Part shown: positions 33,304 through 42,172 of the stretch, piece by piece
Numbering within the stretch: position 1 is the first letter of the stretch
Layout: each line of letters starts with the position of its first letter
Source: Hahella sp. KA22
Lineage (GTDB): Bacteria > Pseudomonadota > Gammaproteobacteria > Pseudomonadales > Oleiphilaceae
Length of the DNA: 64,000 nucleotides
NCBI RefSeq assembly: GCF_004135205.1
Contig: NZ_CP035490.1
Coordinates: forward strand, 4,941,644-5,005,643
Direction: 5' to 3'
The notes under the pieces: generated by a model
Told to the model about the DNA's origin: nothing
The model's database searches: none
The model's input: the letters and a program-made list of their open reading frames with translations, nothing else
Program-made: the position numbers and the translations under genes

Positions 33304-34980
33304 TTAATCCGTCTCATCATTTTCAGTTTTACTTGCCGTATCCAGAACGCCGTCTTCAAAAAACACAGGCAAATATGGATGCCAATTCCATAGCGCGGGA
33401 CGTCCGCTGTTTTCTGGAAGATAGACCCCATCGGTTTTACCATGACGTACAAATTTACCCAAAAACAGCGCCTGCTCTTCCCGCTCCAGACGCCACACAG
33501 CGCCTTCCGGCGCATCCACGCTTCCGTGCGCGCCGTTCCCTAATAATCGCAGCGCCTCTTCAACGGAGCAGGGTTCGCCGACATGGAGTGTCTTGGCGGG
33601 AGTAAACCCAGCCTGCGTCACGCGTCGATAAAAGGCCGCATAGGGTATGCGTCGATTGTCCGCGGTAAAAATATCAAAGGGTACAAAAGGTTCATGCGCC
33701 AGCCGGTAACGGGTTCCATGCACGAGGGCCAACCACTCGCCGACCAATCTCTCTCCGGGCTCCAGCACATCAAGAAAACGGGCTTGATGCTCCTCCACCC
33801 ATTCCGCCCACAGTCTTCGCGCAGGATTGGGAGACTCATCCGCCAGATCGCCATCACGTCCCAACGCCAGAACCCGGTCATCCGTTCGCAACGCGGCCAC
33901 GCAGGAACCATCCAGCTTTTCCTGCACGATCACCACATCGTCAGGATAACGTTGTCGAGTGGTCAGCATATCCGCTTTGTTGGCGTCGATATGTTTATCC
34001 GCCAGCCCCGTGCGCGAACCGGGCAGATGAGGAATGGACGTATAGGCCTTGTACGGCAGCAGCTTGCGTTTCTGCTGCAGGGTGCGCAGCTTTTTGCGGG
34101 CGGCTTCCGAACCGTCTTCCTTCAGCAGCCTCACGCGATAGGTGATCACCTCAGACTGGGTCAGCAAGGTTCCATCATTCTGCAACGGCAATCTCGGGTT
34201 GAGATATGTTCGCAGCCAGTCCAACACCGACTCCATCGGTTCAATTTGCTGATGCGGATATTCCGCCATCAGATTGCGCCAGTTTCTGCGGGATTTTTTA
34301 CTACGGCCGAAATCACCGAACATCAGACGTCGGCAAATTTCCAACGGGTCCATCCTGCTGGCGAAGGCCTCCAGAATAGCGCGCCGCAACAGGTCCGCAT
34401 CTAATTCGTTGTAGCGGCAAAACAGATACAGGTCCCATAAGGTTTTCGACATCCAACCGCCGTTCATATGCTCAAACAGCCCATGCAGCTTCCAGGCGGC
34501 GGCGATTTCCACGGCGACAGTCGGAACAGCGTTCGTAACGCCTTCTTGCAGAACGGAAGGAATCGCTATAATCCGCGGAGGAACCACTAGCGGATCACCC
34601 ACAGCGATATCCACCTGCAAAATACCTTCAGAACCTGCAATCACATAATTAACGCTATATCGCACGCCCGGAGAGATGCTGTCCTGCCAAATGGGATGAA
34701 TCTGCAGTGTCTCTGGTTCAAAGCGGCAAGGCGAAGCGTCTGTCTGCGTCACGAGCTGACGCATCAACGTTGTGAAATAGTCAGGGGCGTAATCCCCCAA
34801 ATACAATAAATCCAGGTCTTTACAGGCTCGCGGCTGCGGCCCGCTCCAACAGCCTGAAACATAACTGCCTCGCACGACGAAGCGATCAGCCTGCGCCAGA
34901 CTGCGTAAACGCGACAACACCGTCTCAATAGCGATAAGAGTCCGCGCTTCGTCCGTAAGGGCCTTCGGCGTCTGCATCAT
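33304..34980 (-). CDS. AbiEii-type nucleotidyltransferase fused to an RNA ligase domain
   Basis: A 558-residue two-domain protein. The N-terminal half has a nucleotidyltransferase fold: RGSYVSGCW (37-45), metal-binding Asp55 and Asp57 in CKDLDLLYL, third Asp124 in LQVDIAVGD, then AAWKLHGLF...KTLWDLYLF as in AbiEii toxins. The C-terminal half has the ATP-dependent RNA ligase signature: motif I EKLDGS with the adenylated Lys355, motif III GEW (414-416), motif IV EGAVWR (492-497) and motif V LGKFVRHGK (Lys509). The start is ATG 34980, whose ATGA overlaps the stop of the preceding gene; an earlier frame start at 35010 is not needed. It may transfer nucleotides to, and seal, RNA ends. No substrate can be read. 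Confidence 0.85.
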   Translation of the reverse strand: MMQTPKALTDEARTLIAIETVLSRLRSLAQADRFVVRGSYVSGCWSGPQPRACKDLDLLYLGDYAPDYFTTLMRQLVTQTDASPCRFEPETLQIHPIWQDSISPGVRYSVNYVIAGSEGILQVDIAVGDPLVVPPRIIAIPSVLQEGVTNAVPTVAVEIAAAWKLHGLFEHMNGGWMSKTLWDLYLFCRYNELDADLLRRAILEAFASRMDPLEICRRLMFGDFGRSKKSRRNWRNLMAEYPHQQIEPMESVLDWLRTYLNPRLPLQNDGTLLTQSEVITYRVRLLKEDGSEAARKKLRTLQQKRKLLPYKAYTSIPHLPGSRTGLADKHIDANKADMLTTRQRYPDDVVIVQEKLDGSCVAALRTDDRVLALGRDGDLADESPNPARRLWAEWVEEHQARFLDVLEPGERLVGEWLALVHGTRYRLAHEPFVPFDIFTADNRRIPYAAFYRRVTQAGFTPAKTLHVGEPCSVEEALRLLGNGAHGSVDAPEGAVWRLEREEQALFLGKFVRHGKTDGVYLPENSGRPALWNWHPYLPVFFEDGVLDTASKTENDETD

Positions 34981-35651
34981 GAGCGTGTTCCTGCGCCGGC
35001 TCCATCCCACCCCGCATCAAGCCCGATATTGCTGTCATAGATATTGAACTCGCGGATGTCTTTCACAATCTCTACGCCATTGTCCGTTAAAAAAGTACGC
35101 AGAGCGCCCAGCACCTCCGCCGCCTTGCCCAGCCCTCCCCGTATACGCTGAGTGACGAACTGCTCCCTGTGCGCCTCATCGCGCCAAAACGCATTGGAGG
35201 AAAGACGTCCACGATACTCCCGCACCGTCTCACGCAAGGCGCTCAGGTCATAATCCGCCGGTAATCTAAGCTTTAGATGATGTTCGAAGTAACAATAATC
35301 GGGCAACTGCGTCGCCGCTTCGTCATGCTGGGGAATATTGGCGTTGCTTATCGCCGCCTCAATTTTCAGGCGTTCGACAGTAAATCCCTCGCTCAGCATC
35401 CCGTCGCATATTTCCTGAATTTGCTCCCACACCCGCTCCGGCGCGCCGTTCAAACGCTTGCACAGCATGGGTTGGGTGCAATGCTCACCAGAGGACAGCT
35501 GAATAACAATAGCTTTCGCCTCTTTCGCCGCGCAAAAGTCGACAAAACGCTGCAGCGCGACTTGATCGCGAGCGACGACGGTAATGTGAATTTCATACTT
35601 TCCAGGAAACGCCTTGAGCGCATCCAACGGCGTGTGGAACCGATACTTCAT
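34977..35651 (-). CDS. Uncharacterised protein, first gene of the RNA-ligase operon
   Basis: A 224-residue soluble protein I cannot assign. An early KYEIHITVV (18-26) and a later YFEHHLKLRL (121-130) recall the paired His motifs of 2H phosphoesterases (2'-5' RNA ligase-like enzymes), but the second lacks the usual Ser/Thr, so this is weak. Other features are QLSSGEHCTQPM and a long C-terminal helix-rich part ending in EFNIYDSNIGLDAGWD. The ATG at 35651 is chosen because the longer frame to 35855 runs into unlike sequence. The stop codon overlaps the start of the ligase fusion gene. Confidence 0.6.
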   Translation of the reverse strand: MKYRFHTPLDALKAFPGKYEIHITVVARDQVALQRFVDFCAAKEAKAIVIQLSSGEHCTQPMLCKRLNGAPERVWEQIQEICDGMLSEGFTVERLKIEAAISNANIPQHDEAATQLPDYCYFEHHLKLRLPADYDLSALRETVREYRGRLSSNAFWRDEAHREQFVTQRIRGGLGKAAEVLGALRTFLTDNGVEIVKDIREFNIYDSNIGLDAGWDGAGAGTRS

Positions 35652-35763
35652 GAGATAAAAACTGCCTAAAGAAAACCCGATGGTGCAGATAGCGAATGGA
35701 TTGATTTTAAATGCGCATCCATCGCGCGACCTTAAAGTGATGAAAATATGTTTGGAGCCGGCC

Positions 35764-36249
35764 TCAAAACAGGACGTCAAAGGATACCACAGATATCCCC
35801 TCCTCCGTGCGGCGACGCCCCACCTTCTGAAACCCGAAGCGTTCATACAGAGCAATGGCGGGCGCGTTCACTTCGGCGGTGGATACTCGCGCTCCTTTGG
35901 GACGTCCAAACTGATCACGATGAGCAAAAACATGCTCCAGCAAACCACTGGCGTATCCCCGCCGAAACATATCTGGAGCGACCACCAGACTGTCGATGCT
36001 CAGCCACTCGCCCTGGCGGTTCCACTCCATCGCCGCAACCAGCCTGGCCTCCCGTCGATAGCCCAGGAACTGGGTAGAACTCGCCATGAAATCAGCGAGG
36101 GTTCTATGCAAAGGCGGAAACAGCTCCACACCAATCAAATCCGCCTCCACCCGGTAAGCGGATTGAAACAGATCGAGCAACTCCCTGGCGATATCCGCAT
36201 CCGTATGCTTCAGACATAAAAATTTCATCTGTTCTGCTTCGCCGCTCAT
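35764..36249 (-). CDS. GNAT-family N-acetyltransferase
   Basis: A 161-residue acetyltransferase. The acetyl-CoA binding segment RRGYASGLLEHV (about 96-107) follows the beta strand SIDSLVVAPDMF, and the C-terminal NAPAIALYERFGFQKVGRR is typical GNAT motif B. The substrate is unknown. It lies 112 nt upstream of the RNA-ligase operon on the same strand and might be part of it, but the gap and common nature of GNAT genes leave that open. Confidence 0.85.
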   Translation of the reverse strand: MSGEAEQMKFLCLKHTDADIARELLDLFQSAYRVEADLIGVELFPPLHRTLADFMASSTQFLGYRREARLVAAMEWNRQGEWLSIDSLVVAPDMFRRGYASGLLEHVFAHRDQFGRPKGARVSTAEVNAPAIALYERFGFQKVGRRRTEEGISVVSFDVLF

Positions 36250-36608
36250 ATTTCTCTATCCGACTTTTTTGTTCGACTTTACGCCGCTTAACGCAATAAT
36301 GCGCCCCGTATTTTTTGTTCAGGTATTTCAACCGGATTGCCGGATTTTTTTATAAATCCTAGTCTTTATTCCAGTGCAAAAAAGGACGCGCCCACCTAAC
36401 GACAAAATGAACGGCGGTGAGTTTGAAACCATTCCCAACCCGTGTCCGGGACTTGCAACTGATCATTTTTTAGTCTTCATTTATAACTGTCTGAGAGTTA
36501 TTCTCATTTGAGAAACAGACCGCTCGGCTGCGCTTCCTACCGCGCAGCAGTTAAACCGGCCAGCCTTTCCGAGCCGCGTTCAACTCATTAACTTTAAAGG
36601 GAATTTAT
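36250..36608. other. Gap before the M23 protease gene
   Basis: No gene is seen in these 359 nt. A TGAGA-GTTAT-TCTCA palindrome (36492-36506) sits in a region that, read on the minus strand from 36508, matches the core of the Fur consensus at 12 of 16 positions, a weak match about 100 bp before the protease start. The last 12 nt carry the AGGGAA ribosome site of that gene. Confidence 0.4.
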
Positions 36609-38444
36609 ATGAAAAAAAGTATCGGATCTATCTTCGTCTGCGCGCTTACAGCACTCCCCCTCCTGGCGCATTCTGACGATAGCAGAGATATCATTTCGGA
36701 CGAGCAGTTTATCTATTCTTATCAAGAGATGCTGACCTTCGATGTCGCCGCCTACCTGAAACGGAATGCTCCTCATTTGCTGGATCAGACCGAAGTCATC
36801 ACTCACTGGGCCGGTTATAGCACCGTGAGCCCTAAAGTGTTGTTAACCCTGATAGAAATGCAGACTGGCCTGGTAAGCGGCGCACGCACTGCATCCCTGC
36901 AACGTCCCCTCGGAGATTTGTCCGAACGGAATGGTTTCAGCGCTCAGGTTGAAGATATCGCCATGCGTCTGGCCAAGTCTTATTACCGCACAGTGAACCA
37001 GGAGCAAAACAGCCTCTCCATCAGCGGCGAGGACATCGCCACCCGAGCGCTCTCTCGCGCCCTGATGAACAATGCCGCAGGCGATGCAGATGAATTTGCA
37101 ACGGTCTACCAGCGCTTGTTCCCGCAAGAGCAGGAAAGCGCGGAACCTCCCGGCGTCAGTCGCTTTTCCGCTTACTCCAAAAAGCTGGTCCCACCGGAAA
37201 ACATGCTGCAGCTCCCCTTCCCGATTGATCAGAGCTGGTGGTTCGGCGGCGCGCACACCAACACAGGCAGCGGCAATTATCCGTTGTCTTCCCTGGATAT
37301 GAACAACGGCGGCTCCTGGGGCTCGGATACATCCACCAAATGGGCCGTGGCGTCCGCCGCGGGAACTGCGGTGCGGCATTCGTCCTGCTTCGTGGAGGTA
37401 CTGCACGATGGCGGCTGGTCAACCACTTACTACCATCTGGATAACGTACAGTTCCAGAATCGCACCAGCGTGACGCAAAACCAGAAACTGGCGAACTACG
37501 CCAACAACCGCTCTCAGGCGCTCTGTAATGGCGGCAGCTCAACCGGGCCCCACCAGCATTTCAGCCTGAAATATGACGGCAGCTTCTACCACCTGGATGG
37601 CGTTTATCTGTCCGGCTACAAAGTGAAAACAGGTCGCTATAGCTACGACGGTAACTGCAATTATTTCTGGATGAGCAAGAACGGTTCGAAATACTGCACC
37701 AGCAATAAACTCTATAACCCTGGCACATCCGGACCCACCGATCCCGACACGCCGGATACGGAACTGGAAAACGGCCAAGTTCTGAGTAACCTAAGTGCGG
37801 ACAAGGAGGACAAAGACTACTACGTGCTGAAAGTCGATCCTGGCGCGCGCGACCTGACGTTCCGCATCTCTGGCGGCAGCGGCGACATGGATATGTTCGT
37901 CAAATACGGCAGCCGACCGACCTTTGATTCCTATGACTGCCGGCCCTACAAAACCACTCAGGAAGAAGTTTGCAGCTTCGACTCGCCCCAGGCCGGCAAT
38001 TACTATGTCATGCTGCATGCATTCTCCAGCTATTCCGGCATCACCTTCGAAGCAGGCTATAAAGCTAACTCCGACAGCAGCCAGGAGCTGATGAATGGCG
38101 AGGCGGTGACGAAGCTTTCCGGCAGCAAGGATGAAATGGACTATTACTATGTCGACATCCCGGAAAACGCCCGTAACTTGCGTATAGAAATGTCTGGCGG
38201 ACAAGGGGATGCGGACATGCATGTCAGGTTCAGAACCCCACCCACGTTGAACGAGTATGACTGCCGCCCCTTCAAAACCACACAGCAGGAGACCTGCTCA
38301 TACGACACGCCGCAGACCGGGGTTTACCATGTGATGTTGCACGCCTTCGATCCTTACTCGGACGTACAGCTGGTGGCCCGCTACGATGACCGGGTTAAGG
38401 GCCAGGAAGTGGCTGTTATGCTCACGCAGGCCAGGCAGGAATAG
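36609..38444 (+). CDS. Secreted LasA-like M23 metallopeptidase with two PPC domains
   Basis: A 611-residue exported peptidase that should cut glycine-rich peptides, such as staphylococcal cross-bridges or elastin. Signal peptide 1-22 (LLAHS). A propeptide-like region follows to about 195. The M23 domain has His216 and Asp230 (GGAHTNTG...SSLDM), His276 (TTYYHLDN) and His315/His317 (GPHQHF), the same spacing as Pseudomonas LasA. Two PPC (pre-peptidase C-terminal) domains fill about 385-480 and 490-590, each with LENGQVL/MNGEAVTKLS, DMDMF-like and PQ.G.Y.VMLHAF motifs. These usually help secretion and are trimmed off. AGGGAA precedes the ATG. Confidence 0.9.
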   Translation: MKKSIGSIFVCALTALPLLAHSDDSRDIISDEQFIYSYQEMLTFDVAAYLKRNAPHLLDQTEVITHWAGYSTVSPKVLLTLIEMQTGLVSGARTASLQRPLGDLSERNGFSAQVEDIAMRLAKSYYRTVNQEQNSLSISGEDIATRALSRALMNNAAGDADEFATVYQRLFPQEQESAEPPGVSRFSAYSKKLVPPENMLQLPFPIDQSWWFGGAHTNTGSGNYPLSSLDMNNGGSWGSDTSTKWAVASAAGTAVRHSSCFVEVLHDGGWSTTYYHLDNVQFQNRTSVTQNQKLANYANNRSQALCNGGSSTGPHQHFSLKYDGSFYHLDGVYLSGYKVKTGRYSYDGNCNYFWMSKNGSKYCTSNKLYNPGTSGPTDPDTPDTELENGQVLSNLSADKEDKDYYVLKVDPGARDLTFRISGGSGDMDMFVKYGSRPTFDSYDCRPYKTTQEEVCSFDSPQAGNYYVMLHAFSSYSGITFEAGYKANSDSSQELMNGEAVTKLSGSKDEMDYYYVDIPENARNLRIEMSGGQGDADMHVRFRTPPTLNEYDCRPFKTTQQETCSYDTPQTGVYHVMLHAFDPYSDVQLVARYDDRVKGQEVAVMLTQARQE

Positions 38445-38480
38445 CTCCGGACCGCACACTCAGTTGTTTTGACAGACGCG

Positions 38481-38516
38481 AGACTCGATCCGCCGGTGAG
38501 GCGGCGGATCGAGTCT
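38481..38516. terminator. Strong hairpin between the M23 protease and methyltransferase genes
   Basis: A perfect 15-bp stem AGACTCGATCCGCCG / CGGCGGATCGAGTCT with a 6-nt loop lies between two convergent genes and can serve both. The T-run is short. Confidence 0.75.
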
Positions 38517-38540
38517 CCCTTGATCGTCTCAGTGCGAGAT

Positions 38541-39203
38541 TTATTTTTTCCGCGCCAGACTGACGCCGTCCGCGATGGGCACCATGGAGTAATCAATACG
38601 CTTGTCGCGCATCAGCTTCTCATTCAGAGCGCGAATTGCACAGGTGTCGTCATCCCGTTCAGTGGGATCGGCGACTTTGCCGTCCCACAGCACGTTGTCG
38701 ACGGCGATCAGACCGCCCGGGCGCAATAAGCGCAGGCAGGCTTCGTAATAGTTGTCGTAGTTGGTTTTATCCGCATCGATAAAAGCGAAATCGAAAGTGC
38801 GCGCATGGCCCTCGTCCAACAGCTTGTTAAGGGTTTCCATCGCGGGCGCCAGCCGCAGGTCAATGCGGTCAGTCAGCCCCGCCAGGCACCAATAGCGTCT
38901 GGCGATACTGGTCCATTCTTCACTGACGTCGCAGCAGATAAGTTTGCCGTCTTTGGGTAAGCCTTCGGCGATGCAGATGGAGCTATAACCGGTAAAAGTG
39001 CCCACTTCGATGGCTTTGCGGGCGCCCGTCAGCTTCGTCAGCAAGGTCAGGAACTGCCCCTGCTCCGGCGCAATCTGCATACGCGCCATCTCATGTCGGT
39101 TGGTTTCGTCCCGCAATGCATGCAGCACTTTGCTTTCCCTGACGCCGGTGACTTGCAGGTACTGATAGAGGCTGTCGTTCATATTTAGAGTTTGTTTTGA
39201 CAT
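38541..39203 (-). CDS. SAM-dependent O-methyltransferase
   Basis: A 220-residue class I methyltransferase of the catechol/caffeoyl-CoA O-methyltransferase family (Methyltransf_3). The SAM site AIEVGTFTGYSSICIAEGLP is near 60-80, metal and SAM contacts follow in FAFIDADKTNYDNYYE (about 137-152), and GGLIAVDNVLWDGKV near 163. It should methylate a small catechol-type or related substrate with a divalent metal; the substrate is unknown. It is convergent with the M23 protease gene. Confidence 0.92.
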   Translation of the reverse strand: MSKQTLNMNDSLYQYLQVTGVRESKVLHALRDETNRHEMARMQIAPEQGQFLTLLTKLTGARKAIEVGTFTGYSSICIAEGLPKDGKLICCDVSEEWTSIARRYWCLAGLTDRIDLRLAPAMETLNKLLDEGHARTFDFAFIDADKTNYDNYYEACLRLLRPGGLIAVDNVLWDGKVADPTERDDDTCAIRALNEKLMRDKRIDYSMVPIADGVSLARKK

Positions 39204-39389
39204 ATAGTGTGATCTCTTTCAAATCGCCGCCACGCCGATCACCCCAAAGGGGCTGCCAATTAGCGGGAGACTTACCTATCCTTGAATTTACCAAGGTCTG
39301 TTGACAGCCTCGTCATTCATAGTGAAAGCGAAGCCTCAACGGAGCCCGGCGCAAACAAAATAACAAAGATATTTCGCAGGGGGTAGCTC

Positions 39390-40850
39390 ATGAGCGAAGC
39401 GGCGCGTCACCAAGTCATCATCATCGGATCTGGCTTTGCGGGACTCTGCATGGGAATACGGCTGAGGCAGGCCGGCATTGATGACTTTGTGATTCTGGAA
39501 CAAGCCGACGACATTGGCGGGACCTGGCGCGATAATACATATCCCGGCGCCGGCTGCGACGTTCCCTCCCATCTGTACTCCTTTTCCTTCGCGCCCAATC
39601 CAGACTGGAGCCGCATGTTCGCTTCGCAGCCGGAAATCTGGGCCTACATGCAACAGTGCGCAGACAGATCTGGCCTGCGGCCCTTTATTCGCCTCAAGCA
39701 ACAGGTTACACGCGCAGAGTTCGATGAAACTGAGGATCAATGGCTAGTGCAGGTAAACGGCGAAGACTGGTTGCAAGCACGCTTTCTGGTGTCGGGCGTC
39801 GGCGCGCTCAGCCGCCCGGCGCAACCGGATATTCCAGGGCTATCGTCCTTTACGGGCAAGCTTTTTCATTCCGCCCGCTGGGACCACAGCTACGACCTGA
39901 CCGCCAAAAAGGTCGGCGTCATTGGTACTGGCGCCAGCACCATCCAATTATTGCCGAATATCGCTCCGCAGGCCGCCCATATCACCGTCTTTCAACGCAC
40001 TCCGCCCTGGATACTACCCAAGCCGGACCGCATGATCAGTCAGATGGAACGGTCGTTATACCGCCGCTACCCCTTCTTGCTGTGGCTCAGCCGGCAAGCG
40101 ATCTACTGGATATTAGAGTGGCGCGTGATGGGCTTTGTGCTGCATCCCGGCATCATGAAGCTGGTGGAGAAAAAAGCGCTGGCGCATCTGGCGCGCCAGA
40201 CCCCGGACCCTGCGCTGCGGGCGAAGTTGACGCCGCAATACACGCTAGGTTGTAAGCGGGTTCTTATCTCCAACGACTATTATCAGGCGCTGGGACGAAA
40301 AGACGTCACCCTGGAGACCACGCCCATCGACGCCATCACAGCTACTGGCGTCAGAACCAAAGACGGGGGTGTCCATAACTTCGACGCCATCATCCTCGCC
40401 ACCGGTTTCCAGGCGGCGGAAGCCGTCATTCCTTTTGACCTCATCGGGCTCGGGGGCGTCAGTCTCAATCAAGCCTGGGAAGACGGTGCGGAGGCGATGC
40501 TGGGCGTCACTATCAGCGGATTTCCCAACTTCTTTATGGTGGTCGGGCCTAATTCCGGCCTCGGTCACAGCTCCATGATCTTTATGATCGAGTCGCAGGT
40601 TAACTACATTCTCGACGCCATGAAAAAAGCCCGCGAGCTGGGAGTCAACCAGATTCACCTGCGCTCCCGCGCGCAAAGACTGTTCAACGAATCGTTGCAA
40701 CAACGCCTGCAGCGCTCCGTATGGAAGTCCGGCTGCCAGAGCTGGTATCAAACCAAAAGCGGCAAAATCACCACGCTCTGGCCAGGCTTTACGGTGGAAT
40801 ATCGTCGCCGCACCCGCAAGGTGAACGAAGCGGACTACGAGTGGCTGTAG
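39390..40850 (+). CDS. Flavin monooxygenase, Baeyer-Villiger type
   Basis: A 486-residue FAD- and NADPH-dependent monooxygenase. The FAD motif GSGFAGL is at 12-18, the NADPH motif GVIGTGAST near 175, and between them stands the Baeyer-Villiger fingerprint FTGKLFHSARWDH (FxGxxxHxxxW). The following FQRTPPWILPKPDR block is also typical. Such enzymes convert ketones to esters or lactones, with no substrate evident here. GGGGG precedes the ATG at the right distance. It is convergent with a quinone reductase gene. Confidence 0.9.
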   Translation: MSEAARHQVIIIGSGFAGLCMGIRLRQAGIDDFVILEQADDIGGTWRDNTYPGAGCDVPSHLYSFSFAPNPDWSRMFASQPEIWAYMQQCADRSGLRPFIRLKQQVTRAEFDETEDQWLVQVNGEDWLQARFLVSGVGALSRPAQPDIPGLSSFTGKLFHSARWDHSYDLTAKKVGVIGTGASTIQLLPNIAPQAAHITVFQRTPPWILPKPDRMISQMERSLYRRYPFLLWLSRQAIYWILEWRVMGFVLHPGIMKLVEKKALAHLARQTPDPALRAKLTPQYTLGCKRVLISNDYYQALGRKDVTLETTPIDAITATGVRTKDGGVHNFDAIILATGFQAAEAVIPFDLIGLGGVSLNQAWEDGAEAMLGVTISGFPNFFMVVGPNSGLGHSSMIFMIESQVNYILDAMKKARELGVNQIHLRSRAQRLFNESLQQRLQRSVWKSGCQSWYQTKSGKITTLWPGFTVEYRRRTRKVNEADYEWL

Positions 40851-40856
40851 CGTCGC

Positions 40857-41837
40857 CTATTCCGCGATTCGCACTACCGCTTTTCCCACCAACCTGCGCT
40901 CCGCCATATCAGAGATGGCCTGCGCCGCCTGCTCGAACGGATACACTTTGCTGACCCGGGGCTGCAGGCGGCCCTCTTGCATCCACTGGAACATGCGTTG
41001 GAAATTCTGCAGATTGTCCTGCGGCTGGCGTTGCGTAAAAGCGCCCCAGAATACACCCACTACCTCACACCCTTTCAGCAGGGTCAGATTGGCAGGCAGC
41101 TTGGGAATCTCGCCACTGGCGAAGCCGACGACCAGATGTCGACCACCCCAGGCCATAGAGCGCAGCGCCTTATCCGTCAAAGCGCCGCCGACCGGGTCAT
41201 AGACCACATCCACGCCACGCCCTTCCGTCATCGCTTTCATGGCTTCCTTCAAATCCGTTTCGGCGTAATTAATAGTCTCGTCCGCCCCCGCTTCCAGGGC
41301 CGCCGCCAGCTTTTCCGTTGAGCTGGCCGCAGCAATCACCTTAGCGCCCATGGCCTTGCCGATTTCCACCGCCGCCAGTCCAACGCCGCCGCCCGCGCCC
41401 AGCACCAACAGCGTTTCCCCGGCCTGTAGTCGGCCGCGTTGAGATAAAGCATGCATGGAGGTGCCGTAAGTCATGACGAATCCGGCTGCGACAATATCGT
41501 CTACGCCAGCAGGAACAGGGATCAGGTTGGATTCGGGAACCGCTACTTTTTCCGCAAAGCCGCCCCAGCCAGTCAGCCCCATGACGCGGTCGCCGGGCTT
41601 CAGTCGCTTCACTTTATCTCCCACCGCACTCACTACGCCGACGACTTCTCCGCCGGGACTGAAAGGCATGGGAGGCTGAAACTGGTATTTGCCCTGAATG
41701 ATCAGGGTATCGGGAAAATTAAGGCCGGCGGCGCTAACGTCCACCAGAACGTCAACCCCACTTACTTTGGGCTCGACAGTGTCTTCAATGACCAGCGTAT
41801 CCGCCGGCCCATGCTCTTTGCACAGCAGCGCGCGCAT
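40857..41837 (-). CDS. NADPH:quinone oxidoreductase-like zinc-independent medium-chain dehydrogenase
   Basis: A 326-residue cytoplasmic oxidoreductase of the Qor branch of the MDR superfamily. The N-terminal GroES-like domain (DTLIIQGKYQFQPPMPFSPGGEVVG) lacks the zinc ligands of alcohol dehydrogenases. The NADPH fold shows LVLGAGGGVGLAAVEIGKAMGAKVIA near 145 and the pyrophosphate loop. AGGGGAT precedes the ATG. It may reduce quinones or enoyl substrates. Confidence 0.9.
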   Translation of the reverse strand: MRALLCKEHGPADTLVIEDTVEPKVSGVDVLVDVSAAGLNFPDTLIIQGKYQFQPPMPFSPGGEVVGVVSAVGDKVKRLKPGDRVMGLTGWGGFAEKVAVPESNLIPVPAGVDDIVAAGFVMTYGTSMHALSQRGRLQAGETLLVLGAGGGVGLAAVEIGKAMGAKVIAAASSTEKLAAALEAGADETINYAETDLKEAMKAMTEGRGVDVVYDPVGGALTDKALRSMAWGGRHLVVGFASGEIPKLPANLTLLKGCEVVGVFWGAFTQRQPQDNLQNFQRMFQWMQEGRLQPRVSKVYPFEQAAQAISDMAERRLVGKAVVRIAE

Positions 41838-41964
41838 GATGATCCCCTTTATCTGATGAATAGATTCAACAACCGGGGTTTGATTTGCTCATTCTATGAT
41901 TTTGTCGCCGAGTGAATCGGCGCGGCTCTTACGGCCTTGGGGAGTATGAATCAGGGAAGGTGGT

Positions 41965-41998
41965 AACTCAACCGCATTGACCTGGGCGCGGTTGAGTT
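41965..41998. terminator. Hairpin downstream of the 45-residue peptide gene
   Basis: An 11-bp stem AACTCAACCGC / GCGGTTGAGTT with a 12-nt loop lies 37 nt beyond the peptide's stop on the minus strand. No T-run follows. Confidence 0.45.
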
Positions 41999-42034
41999 CC
42001 AGGAAAGCGTTCGTGCATCTTGTCGCAGTGATAA

Positions 42035-42172
42035 TCAGATTATTTGGTTGTCGATCATGAAACACAGGTTTTGTGCGCAGACAATCGCGGCGAAGGTTAG
42101 CAACGCCAAGCCATAACGCATGGTTTTCGATTGTGACGGCGCGTTAGAGGCGTTTTGAAGTTTCTCGCTCAT
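42035..42172 (-). CDS. 45-residue single-span membrane peptide
   Basis: A short open frame with a polar N-terminus (MSEKLQNASNAPSQSK), one hydrophobic helix (about 20-33, LALLTFAAIV) and a short cysteine-containing end. Its ATG is preceded by an excellent ribosome site, GAGGAG, 7-8 nt upstream. It lies alone in a 590-nt gap, divergent from the PdsR-like regulator gene. It is probably a small inner-membrane protein; I do not know its family. Confidence 0.6.
   Translation of the reverse strand: MSEKLQNASNAPSQSKTMRYGLALLTFAAIVCAQNLCFMIDNQII

Noticed and set aside
33583-34404. 273-codon plus-strand frame opposite the ligase fusion
   Set aside because: Antisense shadow of a gene with complete catalytic motifs.
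34981-35010. Ten extra residues at the start of the ligase fusion
   Set aside because: The ATG at 34980 gives an ATGA overlap with the preceding gene, the usual coupled arrangement.
35652-35855. 68-residue extension of the first RNA-operon gene
   Set aside because: The added sequence is unlike a leader and low in coding character; the body begins with a good MKYRFHTP start at 35651.
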